58,604 nucleotides of DNA from NCBI GenBank assembly GCA_010031735.1, contig RGZB01000009.1, forward strand, positions 1-58,604, written 5' to 3'. Position 1 is the stretch's first letter. Every line of letters begins with the position of its first letter. Positions 26,119 through 35,351 of this stretch are shown here, one piece after another. A program made the position numbers and the translations under genes. The notes beneath the pieces were generated by a model, which saw nothing but the letters and a program-made list of their open reading frames with translations, searched no databases and was not told the DNA's origin. Source of the stretch: Pseudomonadota bacterium (lineage in GTDB: Bacteria > Pseudomonadota > Alphaproteobacteria > Rickettsiales > RGZB01).

Positions 26119-26264
26119 CTAGCGAACGAGGTTGTAAAGCCCCAGAACAGAACATCTGTCCCGCAGAAAATATATGGGATTGAGTAAAAGAGCGCAAGGT
26201 AAACTAAAAAACTAGGAATTGCCCGATATTTACACTAGCTTATGGCCAGTTTGGTGGAGAAAAG

Positions 26265-29200
26265 ATGGAAAATCTAAATTTTCCTACATTTGATATAGTT
26301 GAAGCCCAAAAACGCGGAAATTTATTAATTTTCTGCGGAGCAGGAGTATCTGCTAAAGCAGGGCTACCTAGTTTCAAGAAATTGGTTTCAGAACTTATCA
26401 TAAGGCTGACTGGCTTTAACGAAATTGATAAGAATCCTAAAGATATAAGAAGTTATATTGATAAGAACCATCGGCATATTCACACCCTATTCTTTGAAAG
26501 AAAATATGATAGAGCGCTGTCGGCCTTAGAAGAGCATTTATCTTCAAAAGAGGTACTAGGAATCCTTAATCAAAAAAGAGAATCTGCAAGAAAAAAGATT
26601 GTTGATTGTATTATTGAACTTTTTAATGAACCAACGGCAAAGAATCTCGAGCGTCACAAGCAAATACTCCGAATTGGACATCATAACAATAACTTAAGAA
26701 TCTTAACCACAAATTTTGATAACTTATTTGAATGTGCACTAGACGAGTTAAAAAGAAACGATACAGAATTTAAAAATATAGACTGTAATTTTTATCATGC
26801 TCCTCTGTTACCCGCAGCAAGACACGACCGCTGGTCAGGTATAATTAAGCTACACGGGACATTAAAGGAAGACCTAACAAGAGGAGAAATAGTAGTAACA
26901 GCGGGGGATTTTGGAAGAGCATATCTTTCAGAGCGCTGGGCAGCAAAACTTGTTGTAGATTTATTTAAGTATTTCCATGTTTTGTTTATTGGATACAGTT
27001 TAGATGATCCAATTTTAAGATATATCATAGATGCTTATTCAGTTGATAAGTACCATGACAAGCAGTTGAAACATGCTCACATACTACTGCCTAACAGCGA
27101 TTCTGAGGAGTTAGAATTTAAATTCTATGGTAGCCAAATTACCGTACACACGTACGATCCATCAGATGAATTTCACTCTGGTTTTGATACTACAATAAAT
27201 TATTGGGTAGATAGCTATATCGGTGGCGCTACAAAACAGAAAAGTAGAATTATATCTTTAGCAAAAAGTTTCTCTGAGGGTGAGCCTCTAGAAGATGAAA
27301 TAAAACGACTAATTCCTGATCTGCAAACTTCTTTAGAAGCAGTTAAGTATTTTTGCCAATCAAATCCAAGTGTTAAGTGGATTCCCTATCTGGACGAAGC
27401 AAATCTTCTAGTTGCTTACAAGGGTCAGCCTGTCGAAAGGTTGGTATATGATAGAGAAGAAGAAAAGCACACGCCATTCATTATTCCTTTAGTTAGCACT
27501 CGCTGGCAGTATGCTTCTACTGCTTCTTCTGAAGGAGGTCTTCATTTTTCTTCATGGTTAGCAAAGAATATAGATAAAATAGAGGTGATAGATTGGATTT
27601 TACAGAAGGGAGGTCATCTGCACCCCCAACTCCGGTCAGTAATTGAGCATGAATTATGGGTGGGGGGAGATAATAGACAAGGAAGAGAAACTCCCTATAG
27701 GGAACTTCTTAATGTTTTATTGTCACTTGATCATTCTACAGAGGAATTTGATTCTGTTAGCAATTACAGATTTAAAGATGATTTAGAAAAAGCAATCCCT
27801 TTAGAATCTAGTCTTTCCGATAATTTCTTAAAACAAAGAATACTCAAAAGCTTTAGACCTATTATTGATGTTAAAAGAAAAAGTCTTAGTAGTGCGCTAG
27901 AGTTTCGTAAAAAACTCTATGAAAATCTTCCAGAAAAAAGCGATCTTAGTACTGTAATTCGGGGCTGTTACAGAGATTTGTTTGAGATTTATTCAACATC
28001 CATTTATGAGCATGAACAAAAAGAGATACTACAAATAATAAAAAGATCGCAGGTGCTATTGGCTGACCTAGCAGAAGAGGCATACGAACTATTAAAACAA
28101 ACCTTTGATATACTAAGTATTATAGAAACAAGTCATTATACTTACATAGATCGTGTATCCATCGCAGAGGATAGTGAAAATCAAAACTTCGCCTCATGGA
28201 ATGTTCTAGTGGATTTCGTCAGGGATAGCTTAGACGCATTGTTACTACGTAATCCTGATAAAGCCCTTCTACAAATATCCTTAATGCTCGAAAGAGGAAC
28301 TTGTGGATGTGAAAATCCTACAGAAAAAGAAGAAAAATGTTATCCAATACTCGCACGCATAGCACTTTATGCTTTAGCTAAGGCTCCTATTTCTGCGGAT
28401 AAGAAAATCAGAATAGCTTGGCCGTATCAAAAATGCTGGCTTTTTGAATTGGAGACGCAAAAAGAATCTTCAGATTTCCTTAAAGCAATATGGAATGAGC
28501 TTCATAGCATCTGGCAAATTCGCCTATCTAGAGCGATTATTGCGGGCTCACCAAGACTTAGAAAAAAGAAAGATGAGGAAGGCTTACGGATTAAGGAACT
28601 TAGCATTTTGAATAGAATTAAATGGGTTAAGGAGATAGCAAGTAATAATTTGCCAGACTTTATAGAAGAAAAATACAAAGCCCTATCAGTGGTTTTTCCA
28701 GATCATATTAATGATCAATTAGTTGATAGGCCCATTATGTGGAGAAGTGGTTTTGGACCGCACTATAGTCAAACTGAATCTTATGATCGCTTTAAAGAAT
28801 TTACATTAGAGGAACATATCTCTTTCCTCAAATCTAATGATAACAATAAAACAGAAAACAGATTTGATGATAGATACAATAATGCAAGGGAATTATGGCA
28901 AGAGTTCTCCCAGCGCAACCCAGAAGAAGCTGTTAGAGTACTTAAACTCTTAGCAGAGAACAAGAACTACAGCCCTATCGCTTGGGAAGGTGCATTAAGA
29001 GGATTTGAGGAACCATATTTAGGTGAAAAAGAATTCCAACCAACAAATAACAAAAAAAGAAAAGCAAACGACTGGAAAAATATTTTATCTTTGTTGCTGC
29101 AAGTGCCAGCGGATTCATTGCTCACATTTATAGAGTATGCTTCTGGCGCTCTTTACGGAGTTACTAAAGCTGACGAATTAATAGATTTTGAGTCAGATTT

Positions 29201-30251
29201 ATTTATAAATCTTTGGCAAAGAATCATGCCGATTGCAAAATCTCAAAAAAGATATGAACACGGTGATTTGTTACATCAAGCGATAAATCATCCCTTCGGT
29301 AAGCTTACAGAAGCCCTCTTTAGTTTTATGTGGGCAAAAAGTCAGGGCAAGAGAAGCGATATTTCTCGCTCGTTTACTCCTTATTTTGATGCACTGCTCG
29401 AGGAAGGAGAATCGGTTATTTATGCTAAAACAATCTTAGCTGAATATCTTTACTATTCTTATTTATTCTTACCTGAATGGACAGAGACAAATATCATTCC
29501 TTTATTTGATTGGGAAAATGAGACTTTAGCCAATCAGTATTGGTTAGCTTTCATGTATCGTCCTGCACTATCTAAAGAATTAACTGAAAAAGTAAAAGGC
29601 TTTCTTATTCAATCCTTTCAGTCAAACAGACTGGCTTTCTTTGAGCGCTATGGGGCGAGGAGGAATCTAGTTCATATGGCAACTAATTTAATGCTTGATG
29701 GTACCTTTAACGAAGGAGAAGCTAAGATTATTCTCTCAGCCTTAAATCCATCAGATAAAGCTGATATAATTTTTTATCTTGAAGGCAGTATTAACTCTGA
29801 AACCGATATAGAGAAGAAAAATGCCAAATGGGAAAAGTATAGAGATTGGTTATTAAAATACGCCCCTTTATATCCATTCAGTACACCAGAACCCTCATCG
29901 GCTCTAACAGGCTTACTGCTTGTTTTAGATACTAATATTGTAAATAGAGACTGGCCTTCCATAAAAAGGATTATTGGACCTATATCCAATGATTTGTGGC
30001 TTACATACAGAAAACTCACTGCCAAAGGTAGAAAAGAGGATAATAACCAAGCCGCCCCTCATCCACTGTGGAATAATCCTGATCTTATTGTGGATATAAT
30101 AAACCATATAACCCCCGATGAGATTAGCCGATCTTCTATGGCAGTAAATAATCTTGGGGAAATTTTAACCAGTATAGAATCGGAATTAAGCAATTATGCC
30201 AAAGACAGTAGATATATTAGACTCAAAAATATTCATACCAAACTCGAATAG
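26265..30251 (+). CDS. SIR2-domain protein, 1328 aa, putative NADase-type anti-phage effector
   Basis: LLIFCGAGVSAKAGLPSFKKLV, LTTNFDNLFE, IKLHGTLKED, LFIGYSLDDPILRYII match the SIR2 Rossmann core; followed by ~1000 aa of unassigned mostly helical sequence. Confidence 0.85.
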   Translation: MENLNFPTFDIVEAQKRGNLLIFCGAGVSAKAGLPSFKKLVSELIIRLTGFNEIDKNPKDIRSYIDKNHRHIHTLFFERKYDRALSALEEHLSSKEVLGILNQKRESARKKIVDCIIELFNEPTAKNLERHKQILRIGHHNNNLRILTTNFDNLFECALDELKRNDTEFKNIDCNFYHAPLLPAARHDRWSGIIKLHGTLKEDLTRGEIVVTAGDFGRAYLSERWAAKLVVDLFKYFHVLFIGYSLDDPILRYIIDAYSVDKYHDKQLKHAHILLPNSDSEELEFKFYGSQITVHTYDPSDEFHSGFDTTINYWVDSYIGGATKQKSRIISLAKSFSEGEPLEDEIKRLIPDLQTSLEAVKYFCQSNPSVKWIPYLDEANLLVAYKGQPVERLVYDREEEKHTPFIIPLVSTRWQYASTASSEGGLHFSSWLAKNIDKIEVIDWILQKGGHLHPQLRSVIEHELWVGGDNRQGRETPYRELLNVLLSLDHSTEEFDSVSNYRFKDDLEKAIPLESSLSDNFLKQRILKSFRPIIDVKRKSLSSALEFRKKLYENLPEKSDLSTVIRGCYRDLFEIYSTSIYEHEQKEILQIIKRSQVLLADLAEEAYELLKQTFDILSIIETSHYTYIDRVSIAEDSENQNFASWNVLVDFVRDSLDALLLRNPDKALLQISLMLERGTCGCENPTEKEEKCYPILARIALYALAKAPISADKKIRIAWPYQKCWLFELETQKESSDFLKAIWNELHSIWQIRLSRAIIAGSPRLRKKKDEEGLRIKELSILNRIKWVKEIASNNLPDFIEEKYKALSVVFPDHINDQLVDRPIMWRSGFGPHYSQTESYDRFKEFTLEEHISFLKSNDNNKTENRFDDRYNNARELWQEFSQRNPEEAVRVLKLLAENKNYSPIAWEGALRGFEEPYLGEKEFQPTNNKKRKANDWKNILSLLLQVPADSLLTFIEYASGALYGVTKADELIDFESDLFINLWQRIMPIAKSQKRYEHGDLLHQAINHPFGKLTEALFSFMWAKSQGKRSDISRSFTPYFDALLEEGESVIYAKTILAEYLYYSYLFLPEWTETNIIPLFDWENETLANQYWLAFMYRPALSKELTEKVKGFLIQSFQSNRLAFFERYGARRNLVHMATNLMLDGTFNEGEAKIILSALNPSDKADIIFYLEGSINSETDIEKKNAKWEKYRDWLLKYAPLYPFSTPEPSSALTGLLLVLDTNIVNRDWPSIKRIIGPISNDLWLTYRKLTAKGRKEDNNQAAPHPLWNNPDLIVDIINHITPDEISRSSMAVNNLGEILTSIESELSNYAKDSRYIRLKNIHTKLE

Positions 30252-30257
30252 GAAATC

Positions 30258-30277
30258 TGGTACCTATGTGGTACCTA
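30258..30277. repeat. Right terminal double motif TGGTACCTATGTGGTACCTA
   Basis: 19/20 identical to 20085-20104. Confidence 0.75.
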
Positions 30278-30325
30278 CAAGATACTATAAGTTTGCAGGG
30301 ATTTAATCTAACCTATTGAAAAATA

Positions 30326-30401
<76 letters not shown>

Positions 30402-30463
30402 ACGAACGAGAGAAGAACGGTAAATTAGTGCGAAAACCTGCTCTAGGCAAGGCTCAAATGATA

Positions 30464-31423
30464 TTACGCCGCTGCTTCGCCGTGGCCTTCCAGGAACTTC
30501 TGTGCTTCAAGTGCGGCCATGCAACCGGTGCCGGCGGCGGTAACCGCCTGACGGAAGATCTTGTCCTGCACGTCGCCTGCGGCGAAGATGCCTGGGACAT
30601 CGGTTTTCGTGGTGCCCGGTTTGGTAAGTATATAGCCTTCCTCATCCAGTTTGATGCCGGTGCCTTTGAAGATATCCGTGTTCGGCTTATGGCCGATCGC
30701 CACGAAGATACCATCCACTTTGATCTCGGTGATCGTGCCGGTATTCACGTCTTTGATCTTCGCACCGGTGACGTTCAGCGGATTTTCTGTGCCCAGCACT
30801 TCCTCCAGCGCGTGGTTCCAGATGACCTTCACCTTCGGATTCTCGAACAGGCGCTTCTGGCCGATCTTTTCCGCACGGAGCGAATCACGGCGGTGCATGA
30901 GCGTTACTTTGCTTGCGAGTTTGGTGAGATAGAGCGCTTCTTCGACCGCCGAGTTGCCACCGCCAATCACCAACACTTCTTTGTTCTTGAAGAAGAAACC
31001 ATCGCAGGTCGCGCAGCCGGAAACACCATAGCCGGAGAACTTCTTCTCGCTCGGCAGACCCAGCCACTTCGCTTGCGCGCCGGTGGAGATGATGATGCTA
31101 TCGGCGATATACGTGTCGCCCGAATCACCGGTCAAGACGAACGGGCGCTTCGACGTATCCACTTTCGTGATGAGGTCGGAGATCATGCGTGTGCCGACAT
31201 GTTCGGCCTGTTTCGTCATTTGTTCCATGAGCCACGGGCCTTGGATCGGATCCGCGAAGCCGGGGAAATTCTCCACATCGGTCGTGATCGTCATCTGACC
31301 ACCCGGCTGCATGCCTTGAACCAGGATCGGTTCGAGTGCGGCGCGTGCGGCATAGATAGCGGCGGTCAGGCCCGCAGGGCCGGAACCGACAACGATGACT
31401 TTGGTACGATGGGTCTTTGACAT
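30464..31423 (-). CDS. trxB: Thioredoxin reductase
   Basis: VVGSGPAGLTAAIYAARA, GCATCDGFFFKNKEVLVIGGGNSAVEEALYL, GIFAAGDVQDKIFRQAVTAAGTGCMAALEA. Confidence 0.95.
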   Translation of the reverse strand: MSKTHRTKVIVVGSGPAGLTAAIYAARAALEPILVQGMQPGGQMTITTDVENFPGFADPIQGPWLMEQMTKQAEHVGTRMISDLITKVDTSKRPFVLTGDSGDTYIADSIIISTGAQAKWLGLPSEKKFSGYGVSGCATCDGFFFKNKEVLVIGGGNSAVEEALYLTKLASKVTLMHRRDSLRAEKIGQKRLFENPKVKVIWNHALEEVLGTENPLNVTGAKIKDVNTGTITEIKVDGIFVAIGHKPNTDIFKGTGIKLDEEGYILTKPGTTKTDVPGIFAAGDVQDKIFRQAVTAAGTGCMAALEAQKFLEGHGEAAA

Positions 31424-31437
31424 AGGGGGTATTCCCT

Positions 31438-31463
31438 CCGGGGTCCGGCGAACCAGACCCCGG
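31438..31463. promoter_or_regulatory. 8-bp stem hairpin CCGGGGTC/GACCCCGG between the peroxiredoxin and trxB genes
   Basis: Read directly; no T tract, so terminator or attenuator function is unproven. Confidence 0.35.
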
Positions 31464-31474
31464 GAAGTTGGTAA

Positions 31475-32077
31475 TTAGAGTTTCTTCGCGTTGTCTTTGA
31501 GGTAGGAAGCAACGCCCGCAGCGTTCGCTTTCATGCCTTTATCGCCTTTGTTCCAGCCAGCCGGGCAGACTTCGCCGTTCTGTTGGAAGAAGGTGAGGGC
31601 GTCGACCATGCGGAGCGCTTCGTCGATGTTGCGGCCGAGCGGCAGATCGTTCACCACCTGGTGGCGCACGGTGAAATCCTGGTCGATCAGGAAGGTGCCG
31701 CGGAACGCGATCTCGTTATTGAGCAGCACGTCGTAATCCGCTGCGATTTGTTTGTTGAGGTCGGCAACGAGCGGGAATTTCACTTGGCCGATACCGCCTT
31801 TGTTGATCTCGGTGTTCTTCCACGCGATGTGCGTGAAGTGCGAATCGACCGACACGCCGATCACTTTCGCTTTGCGCGAAGTGAATTCGCTCAAGCGGTT
31901 GTCGAATGCGATGATCTCAGAAGGGCACACGAAGGTAAAATCGAGCGGATAGAAGAACAGTACGCCGATAGAACCTTTGAGATAGCTCTTAAGGTTGAAT
32001 TTTTCTTCGATGGAATTGTCTGCCATCACCGCGCGGGCGGTGAAATCCGGGGCTGGTTTACCTACGAGTACGCTCAT
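31475..32077 (-). CDS. 2-Cys peroxiredoxin (AhpC/TSA)
   Basis: FFYPLDFTFVCPSEIIAF and GEVCPAGWNKGDKGMK. Confidence 0.93.
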   Translation of the reverse strand: MSVLVGKPAPDFTARAVMADNSIEEKFNLKSYLKGSIGVLFFYPLDFTFVCPSEIIAFDNRLSEFTSRKAKVIGVSVDSHFTHIAWKNTEINKGGIGQVKFPLVADLNKQIAADYDVLLNNEIAFRGTFLIDQDFTVRHQVVNDLPLGRNIDEALRMVDALTFFQQNGEVCPAGWNKGDKGMKANAAGVASYLKDNAKKL

Positions 32078-32169
32078 GATTTTCTCCTGAATGTGTTGAT
32101 ATAATAGCATATAGGCGAACAAAGCCGCCTGCGCAAGGGCAAGCTTGGGTCCAGCGCTAAAAAAGGGGC

Positions 32170-33174
32170 TTATTTTACGGGAAAAAATAAGGTCTTTATA
32201 CGTCTGGCGATCGCTAGCGAGGGATTCAGCGTTTCGCTCGGCGGGTTGAATTGGCCTTGCTGGACGCGCGGCAGGTTCTCAGGTGTCAGCGGCAGGGCGT
32301 ATCCCTTATCGAACAGCAGCTTATGGAGACGCTGGTGTTTCTTCGCCGATAAATCTTTCGGCGAATAGATGAGCACGGGTTTACCGACGCTGCAGGCTTC
32401 CGTGCACATGGAAAGCGAATCCCCTGTGACGACGATGGCATCGGCGAGTGCAAGAAATGCGATATACGGATTCATGCGATTATTCGCCTTGCGCCAATCG
32501 TGGAAATAGAACGGTGCCGTGATCTGGCGTTTTAACACGCGTTCGGATTCGTCGCTGGTGCGACGCGAGGTACTGATGAGCAGGCTTGCATCCATGCTGA
32601 TGGCGAGCATCGAAGCCATCTGTGCGACCTCAGATGCATGCTCCGGCGTGAAATCGCGCTTACGCGTACTGCCGCCGATGAGTAAGGCTACATACGGCTT
32701 CTTCACTTCGGAAAGCGTTTTTTCCCACATCTTGCCTTCACGTTCTAAGATATCTTCGTTGAGGCGGTGGGGAGCGCCCGGTACGCGGACGATATTGCGG
32801 TTCAAATGGACGCGGTCATGTTCCGGCACGACGATCATATCGACACCGTAGGTCGGGAAACCCGGCCACATGATCTGGACGATACGGCTATTACCGCGGC
32901 TTTGGCTCTTGATATAGCGTGCGATGGGTGCTGCGCGGCGGCCTGCGGAAATCACCAAATCCGGCCATGGTGCCTCCAATCTATCGCTTTTGGCGGCATC
33001 CAGACGTGAAAGCGCATTAAGGCTCAGGAAATTCGGCAGGTTCGCACTGGGGCTATAAGCGATACGTTTGACAGCGTAAGGAAGTTCGAGCGCTTCGGCT
33101 ACACCGAGCGCTTGGTTGCTATTGCCTGGCCGGTCGTCGCATAAAACCCATATCTGAGGAGGTGTATTCTTCAC
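32170..33174 (-). CDS. ELM1/GtrOC1-family putative glycosyltransferase-like protein
   Basis: IWVLCDDRPGNSNQALGVAEAL, VISAGRRAAPIARYIK, IVVTGDSLSMCTEACSVGKPVLIY are typical of the ELM1 family. Confidence 0.85.
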   Translation of the reverse strand: MKNTPPQIWVLCDDRPGNSNQALGVAEALELPYAVKRIAYSPSANLPNFLSLNALSRLDAAKSDRLEAPWPDLVISAGRRAAPIARYIKSQSRGNSRIVQIMWPGFPTYGVDMIVVPEHDRVHLNRNIVRVPGAPHRLNEDILEREGKMWEKTLSEVKKPYVALLIGGSTRKRDFTPEHASEVAQMASMLAISMDASLLISTSRRTSDESERVLKRQITAPFYFHDWRKANNRMNPYIAFLALADAIVVTGDSLSMCTEACSVGKPVLIYSPKDLSAKKHQRLHKLLFDKGYALPLTPENLPRVQQGQFNPPSETLNPSLAIARRIKTLFFPVK

Positions 33175-33235
33175 GCTAAATACTTAGCAAATGCGCGGGA
33201 TTGCGTATAGTAGAAAATAGATGCGCGCTACTCAA

Positions 33236-33724
33236 CTACGCGTGATGATCGCCAAACTTCACTGCAACGATTTCATAGTAGCGCAGCCCGCCGGGCGTAG
33301 AAACCTCTACGGAGTCCCCTTGTTTTTTACCGATCAGCGCACGTGCGATCGGGGAGGCGATGGAGACCTGGCGGTTCTCGAGATTGGCTTCGTATTCACC
33401 CACGATCTGGTATTTGACGGCCACTTCGGTGTCTTCATCCACCAGATGCACCCAGGCACCGAACACCACCGTGCTGCCGGAGAGTTTATTGACGTCGATC
33501 ACTTCTGCGCGGGAAACTTTATCTTCCAGCTCTAAAATACGGCCTTCGATGAAGCTCTGTTTCTCACGTGCAGCGTGGTACTCCGCATTCTCCGAAAGAT
33601 CGCCATGCGCACGCGCCTCTGCGATCGCCTCGATGACTGCAGGACGTTGCACCGTTTTCAGGTCTTTCAATTCCGCTTCCATTTTACGGAAAGCGTTGAG
33701 CGTTATCGGAAAGCGTTCCGCCAT
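33236..33724 (-). CDS. greA: Transcription elongation factor GreA
   Basis: LKDLKTVQRPAVIEAIAEARAHGDLSENAEYHAAREKQSFIEGRI; SPIARALIGKKQGDSVEV. Confidence 0.95.
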   Translation of the reverse strand: MAERFPITLNAFRKMEAELKDLKTVQRPAVIEAIAEARAHGDLSENAEYHAAREKQSFIEGRILELEDKVSRAEVIDVNKLSGSTVVFGAWVHLVDEDTEVAVKYQIVGEYEANLENRQVSIASPIARALIGKKQGDSVEVSTPGGLRYYEIVAVKFGDHHA

Positions 33725-33888
33725 AAAACCACTGTATTTTTAAGATGAAGCGAATTCTTATAAAGTGCCGAGGTAAACTTGGCAAGTAAAATCAAAATAT
33801 GCATATATATCAGTATATTAATTGGCTTTAATACTATCTTAACCGAGTCTTGATACACTGAGAAACGATAATCAGAAAAGGGTTTATT

Positions 33889-35349
33889 ATGGCATTGCAG
33901 AAAATCAATGAAATTGATTCGGGAAAACTCAGTAATTTACTGGAGCGTCTCGAGGTATTTGCCAATGACATCTCAACTGCCGGTACGGTGGCACATGACG
34001 AGCCCAATAATCGTATAGTGATAGAGTTCCCGGTGGATAATTTCGAGACGGTCGTATGCGATGAGGTGATGGGAGATCTTACCATTGCGTATGAGCATAA
34101 TGCTCCAACCAATGCAGTCTTCGAGGCGGGGGATACGGGTGGTGTACACCGTATCGTGATTACGGAACTCGATATCGGACTCATGATCAAAGAAGTGGAT
34201 GCACATGAAGCTGGCACCGTGGTCAGTCCGCCGAAAGCGAGCCCACTGCGGGATATAACCGAGGATGATCGTGCGATCGCAGAATCGCTCCGGTTCGTGA
34301 ATCTTCTGCCGGAAGTACAGATGCGTGCGGAAGCAAAGCTCAGCCGTAAAGGTCGCGGGATGACAGAACTGTCCGATGTGCCATTGCCCGCATGGAAGTG
34401 GGTGCCGGCCGATCCGGATAACGGCGACAGCAAAGGGTATTTCGCATTACCGCTCAAAGTCCCGAGTTCGTATCTGGACAGGGAAAGCGCCCACGCTTTG
34501 CAGATTAAGCTGAACGATGCCGTAGGCAATGAAACATTCGGCGAAGGCCACCTCTTTTTCAGCATCGTTTCTCCGGGTGGTTCTCCGCAGGCGATGAATT
34601 ATGAGGTGAGACTGGAGAAGGTCTCGACCGACTTGCCCGAGATGACCAAGCGTATCGCTGATGCAAGGGGTGTGTTCCGTGACTGGGCAGATGATGTCTG
34701 GAGCCAGGTAAAACTTTACCGCAACGATCCGGACGAGGATGTGACACAAGCACCGCCGGATCCGGACTGGCTGAAACAGGAAGAGAAGTTAGCTGGCTTC
34801 AAAGCGAAGGTCAAAGCGCGCGAGGTGGATTTGATCCAACGCACGACCTATGACGATGAATCGCCCAACGTACAGGAATGGATCGGGGAAACAACCAACG
34901 TATTACGCGGTGAGGGTTACTGGGCGAATACACAATTGCTGGATGATGCAAAACGACGTCTGCGGGGTGTGCCGGTAGGCGAGATGTATGCGACACTCAA
35001 GACGCTCTATGACGAGCGCGGGTATGATTTAAGACAAGAACAATTGACCAGTTTATTTGGTTATATCGCGGAAGCAGCGATCGTGGAGGCATTCCGTCAG
35101 CGACCGGAGGGACAGAATCCCATTGAATTCTTGGTAGGGTATGTCGAGGCGGGCGGTCCGCTGCCGCATAGCAGTTGGTCGCTTAAATGGGTCAAGAAAA
35201 TGGACAAGATGCAGGCGGATTATGAAAAGAAACTCAGCACTGAGGTCGTCAAAGACGAGCTTGGGTATTTCACCAATATCGGGATGGCGAACGAATTCAT
35301 CAAGAGCCTGCAGGCCGCAGATAAAACACGCGGCGCTCGCGGAGTCTAA
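33889..35349 (+). CDS. Hypothetical protein, 486 aa
   Basis: Long coding ORF; no family recognised. Confidence 0.65.
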   Translation: MALQKINEIDSGKLSNLLERLEVFANDISTAGTVAHDEPNNRIVIEFPVDNFETVVCDEVMGDLTIAYEHNAPTNAVFEAGDTGGVHRIVITELDIGLMIKEVDAHEAGTVVSPPKASPLRDITEDDRAIAESLRFVNLLPEVQMRAEAKLSRKGRGMTELSDVPLPAWKWVPADPDNGDSKGYFALPLKVPSSYLDRESAHALQIKLNDAVGNETFGEGHLFFSIVSPGGSPQAMNYEVRLEKVSTDLPEMTKRIADARGVFRDWADDVWSQVKLYRNDPDEDVTQAPPDPDWLKQEEKLAGFKAKVKAREVDLIQRTTYDDESPNVQEWIGETTNVLRGEGYWANTQLLDDAKRRLRGVPVGEMYATLKTLYDERGYDLRQEQLTSLFGYIAEAAIVEAFRQRPEGQNPIEFLVGYVEAGGPLPHSSWSLKWVKKMDKMQADYEKKLSTEVVKDELGYFTNIGMANEFIKSLQAADKTRGARGV

Positions 35350-35351
35350 AC

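Noticed and set aside
30428-31420. 330-aa plus-strand ORF opposite trxB
   Set aside because: Antisense to an unambiguous thioredoxin reductase.
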